Origin: Thermoplasmata archaeon
GTDB lineage: Archaea > Thermoplasmatota > Thermoplasmata > Thermoplasmatales > B87-G9
Direction of reading: 5' to 3'
DNA length: 5,340 nucleotides
NCBI GenBank assembly: GCA_003649695.1
Contig: QMSR01000063.1
Span: forward strand, 1-5,340
A model generated the notes under the pieces. It had not been told where the DNA came from, searched no databases, and saw only the letters and a list, made by a program, of their open reading frames with translations. Position 1 is the stretch's first letter. Each line of letters opens with the position of its first letter. The translations under genes and the position numbers were made by a program. Positions 4,860 through 5,340 of this stretch are shown here, piece by piece.

Positions 4860-5340
4860 GGGTCTGCTCCCTACGACTTCGGCCACCTGCCCCTGGTTCT
4901 CGAAACCGGCGACTTCGTCCACAGGTTGGAGCTCGACGGGACCAAGATGGGCGACGTCGTGTACACGGTTGAGGGGCCCGGACTCTCGTTCACGACTCGC
5001 CTAGAGGCGGAGTTCCCCGCCATTGCGGCCCTCGGGCCCCGCTCGATCGTGGCCGGTGCCAAATTTGGTGTCCTGAGGCTCTACGTGTTCGACGGACGGG
5101 GGATCAGCTCGAGGATCCTGGACGATGCCGCCTCCGACCCTGCCGTGGTCGTCAGAGGGGGCTATCCAGTGCTAGTATACAGGAGCACACTTACAGGAGT
5201 AATTCACTATGCGAAATTGGACTGGAATGGGAGGGTGTTGGATACGGGGATCCTCGGCCACGAACCGGGACCCGTGTCCAGGCCGAAGTTGCTGAATGGC
5301 AGGATCCTCTTTTCCAGAGCCGTGGACGGAGGAATCCTGG
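4782..5340 (+). CDS. Exported beta-propeller-like repeat protein of unknown function, N-terminal part (runs off the right edge)
   Basis: The frame is open from the ATG at 4782 to the window end, giving 186 codons with no stop. I do not recognise the family. Residues 1-26 form a Sec-type signal peptide: basic MRARK, a hydrophobic core from about 8 to 21, then an ASA cleavage motif before G27. There is no lipobox cysteine and no second membrane segment, so the protein is probably outside the cell or on its surface. The mature part is rich in alternating hydrophobic strands and glycine turns. It shows a loose repeat of about 40-44 residues: GDVVYTVEGPG (57), GVLRLYVFDGRG (96) and GVIHYAKLDWNG (139), with a fourth perhaps starting at 183. 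P-x-V/L followed by hydrophobic runs comes later in each unit. This looks like beta-propeller blades, an inference from pattern alone. No enzyme motif is visible. There is no SD; the upstream TTTAAG suggests a leaderless start. It diverges from the pyr operon and is probably unrelated in function. Confidence 0.85.
   Translation, partial: MRARKTTLIIIFTLLASTFFFQGASAGSAPYDFGHLPLVLETGDFVHRLELDGTKMGDVVYTVEGPGLSFTTRLEAEFPAIAALGPRSIVAGAKFGVLRLYVFDGRGISSRILDDAASDPAVVVRGGYPVLVYRSTLTGVIHYAKLDWNGRVLDTGILGHEPGPVSRPKLLNGRILFSRAVDGGIL

Noticed and set aside
4433..4922. Minus-strand open frames at 4433-4750 and 4695-4922 that cross the intergenic region.
   Set aside because: They run out of frame through pyrF or antisense through the signal-peptide gene, and their translations look non-biological. 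The divergent arrangement of pyrF and the exported gene explains the region better.
1..5340. CRISPR arrays, tRNA or rRNA genes, insertion sequences, attachment sites and terminators.
   Set aside because: No regular direct repeats, cloverleaf segments, transposase motifs, terminal inverted repeats or T-rich terminators after gene ends were found. Nearly the whole window is coding, and both outermost genes run off the edges.

Overview
The window looks like archaeal chromosome, probably from a thermophilic member of the Thermoproteota/TACK group. It is GC-rich (about 60% by eye) and AGG is the main Arg codon. The aspartate transcarbamoylase has a separate PyrI regulatory chain, and dihydroorotate dehydrogenase comes with a PyrK partner. 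The protein motifs resemble archaeal versions. The first gene of the operon has no Shine-Dalgarno (SD) sequence, while the internal genes do. Lineage below domain is inference; no rRNA or other marker gene is present.

Layout. Positions 1-4728 hold one minus-strand operon for de novo UMP synthesis, read from right to left: pyrF (OMP decarboxylase), pyrE (orotate phosphoribosyltransferase), pyrB and pyrI (aspartate transcarbamoylase catalytic and regulatory chains), pyrK (electron-transfer subunit of dihydroorotate dehydrogenase), pyrC (dihydroorotase) and pyrD (dihydroorotate dehydrogenase; only its first 21 codons are inside the window). All six gene junctions overlap, by 41, 23, 14, 4, 29 and 10 nt, so there is no non-coding base between the start of pyrF and the window edge. 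Positions 4729-4781 are a 53-bp divergent intergenic region with one TATA-like element, TTTAAG, whose near-symmetric core could serve both directions. From 4782 to the right edge a plus-strand gene encodes the N-terminal 186 residues of an exported protein with a clear signal peptide and beta-propeller-like repeats of about 40-44 residues.

Function. PyrB/PyrI makes N-carbamoyl-aspartate from carbamoyl phosphate and aspartate, PyrC cyclises it to dihydroorotate, PyrD/PyrK oxidises that to orotate, PyrE adds phosphoribose to give OMP, and PyrF decarboxylates it to UMP. Carbamoyl phosphate synthetase (carAB) is not in the window. All six complete pyr enzymes keep the catalytic or ligand residues I could check, so the pathway looks intact and functional.

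Novelty. I see no evidence of a new defence, mobile or RNA system. The points most worth a second look are the wholly overlapping operon, the compact divergent promoter, and the unidentified exported repeat protein.
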